From contig CAMNBW010000124.1 in NCBI GenBank assembly GCA_946533525.1, forward strand, positions 1 through 5,463: a stretch of DNA of 5,463 nt. Direction: 5' to 3'. The notes under the pieces were generated by a model, which saw only the letters and a list, made by a program, of their open reading frames with translations, was not told where the DNA came from and did no database searches. The stretch comes from an uncultured Lachnospiraceae bacterium (GTDB lineage Bacteria; Bacillota; Clostridia; Lachnospirales; Lachnospiraceae). The position numbers and the translations under genes were made by a program. Below are positions 5,409 to 5,463 of the stretch, in pieces (position 1 is the stretch's first letter; the number at the start of each line of letters is the position of its first letter).

Positions 5409-5463
5409 GCGGAAGTGTCGGAACTGGCAGACGAGCAAGACTAAGGATCTTGTGCATACTATT
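5409..5463 (+). tRNA. tRNA-Leu, anticodon AAG; 5' part only
   Basis: The sequence matches the 5' half of a class II tRNA: acceptor strand GCGGAAG (5409-5415), U8, D-arm with U10-A25, C11-G24 and G12-C23 pairs and the CUGGCAGA loop typical of tRNA-Leu, anticodon stem CAAGA/UCUUG, and the 7-nt loop CUAAGGA. U33 is followed by anticodon AAG at 5443-5445, which reads CUU leucine codons. The long variable arm is just beginning when the window ends, so the T-arm and 3' acceptor strand are not visible. Confidence 0.92.

Noticed and set aside
5226..5438. Minus-strand 70-codon frame with SGLHRLF repeats
   Set aside because: The peptide repeat is only the translation of the 21-bp phased DNA repeats, and the frame runs across two promoters and into the tRNA.

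Overview
The window looks like chromosomal DNA of a Gram-positive anaerobe of the class Clostridia, most likely a member of the Lachnospiraceae. This is an inference from protein style and signals: purine-rich GGAGG-type ribosome binding sites, TTGACA/TATAAT-type promoters, moderate base composition, and homologues that I recall from that family. No marker gene proves the taxon. All protein genes lie on the minus strand. The only plus-strand gene is the 5' part of a tRNA-Leu at the right edge.

Reading in the direction of transcription (right to left), the first gene (4509-5153) encodes a small secreted, Ala/Glu-rich helical protein of unknown function. It has an extended -10 promoter and a rho-independent terminator of its own. 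Four GTTTACAT direct repeats, spaced 31, 21 and 21 bp, lie between its promoter and the divergent tRNA-Leu promoter. The repeat nearest the gene contains the -35 box. Next comes a gene for an AlkD-type DNA-alkylation repair protein (3660-4352), with a -10 box so close to the start codon that its mRNA may be nearly leaderless.

After a clear promoter (3623-3650) and a highly structured, roughly 170-bp palindromic element with inverted ends (3436-3605), a tightly packed four-gene operon follows. It encodes a two-domain response-regulator-like protein without an output domain (2660-3421), a multi-pass permease of the putative heavy-metal/manganese exporter family (1801-2655), a membrane-anchored polysaccharide deacetylase of the NodB/CE4 type (821-1774), and the N-terminal part of a protein with 22-residue Met-Pro-Glu repeats that runs off the left edge (1-806). 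The N-terminus of this last protein resembles those that precede bactofilin domains in Lachnospiraceae, but that domain is outside the window. The operon therefore links a phosphorelay protein, a membrane transporter, a cell-wall-modifying enzyme and a possible cytoskeletal scaffold. A joint envelope role is inference.

The observations most worth following up are the palindromic element inside the operon leader, the helically phased repeat array, the tandem-repeat protein and its gene neighbourhood, and a tRNA-Leu with an A34 (AAG) anticodon.
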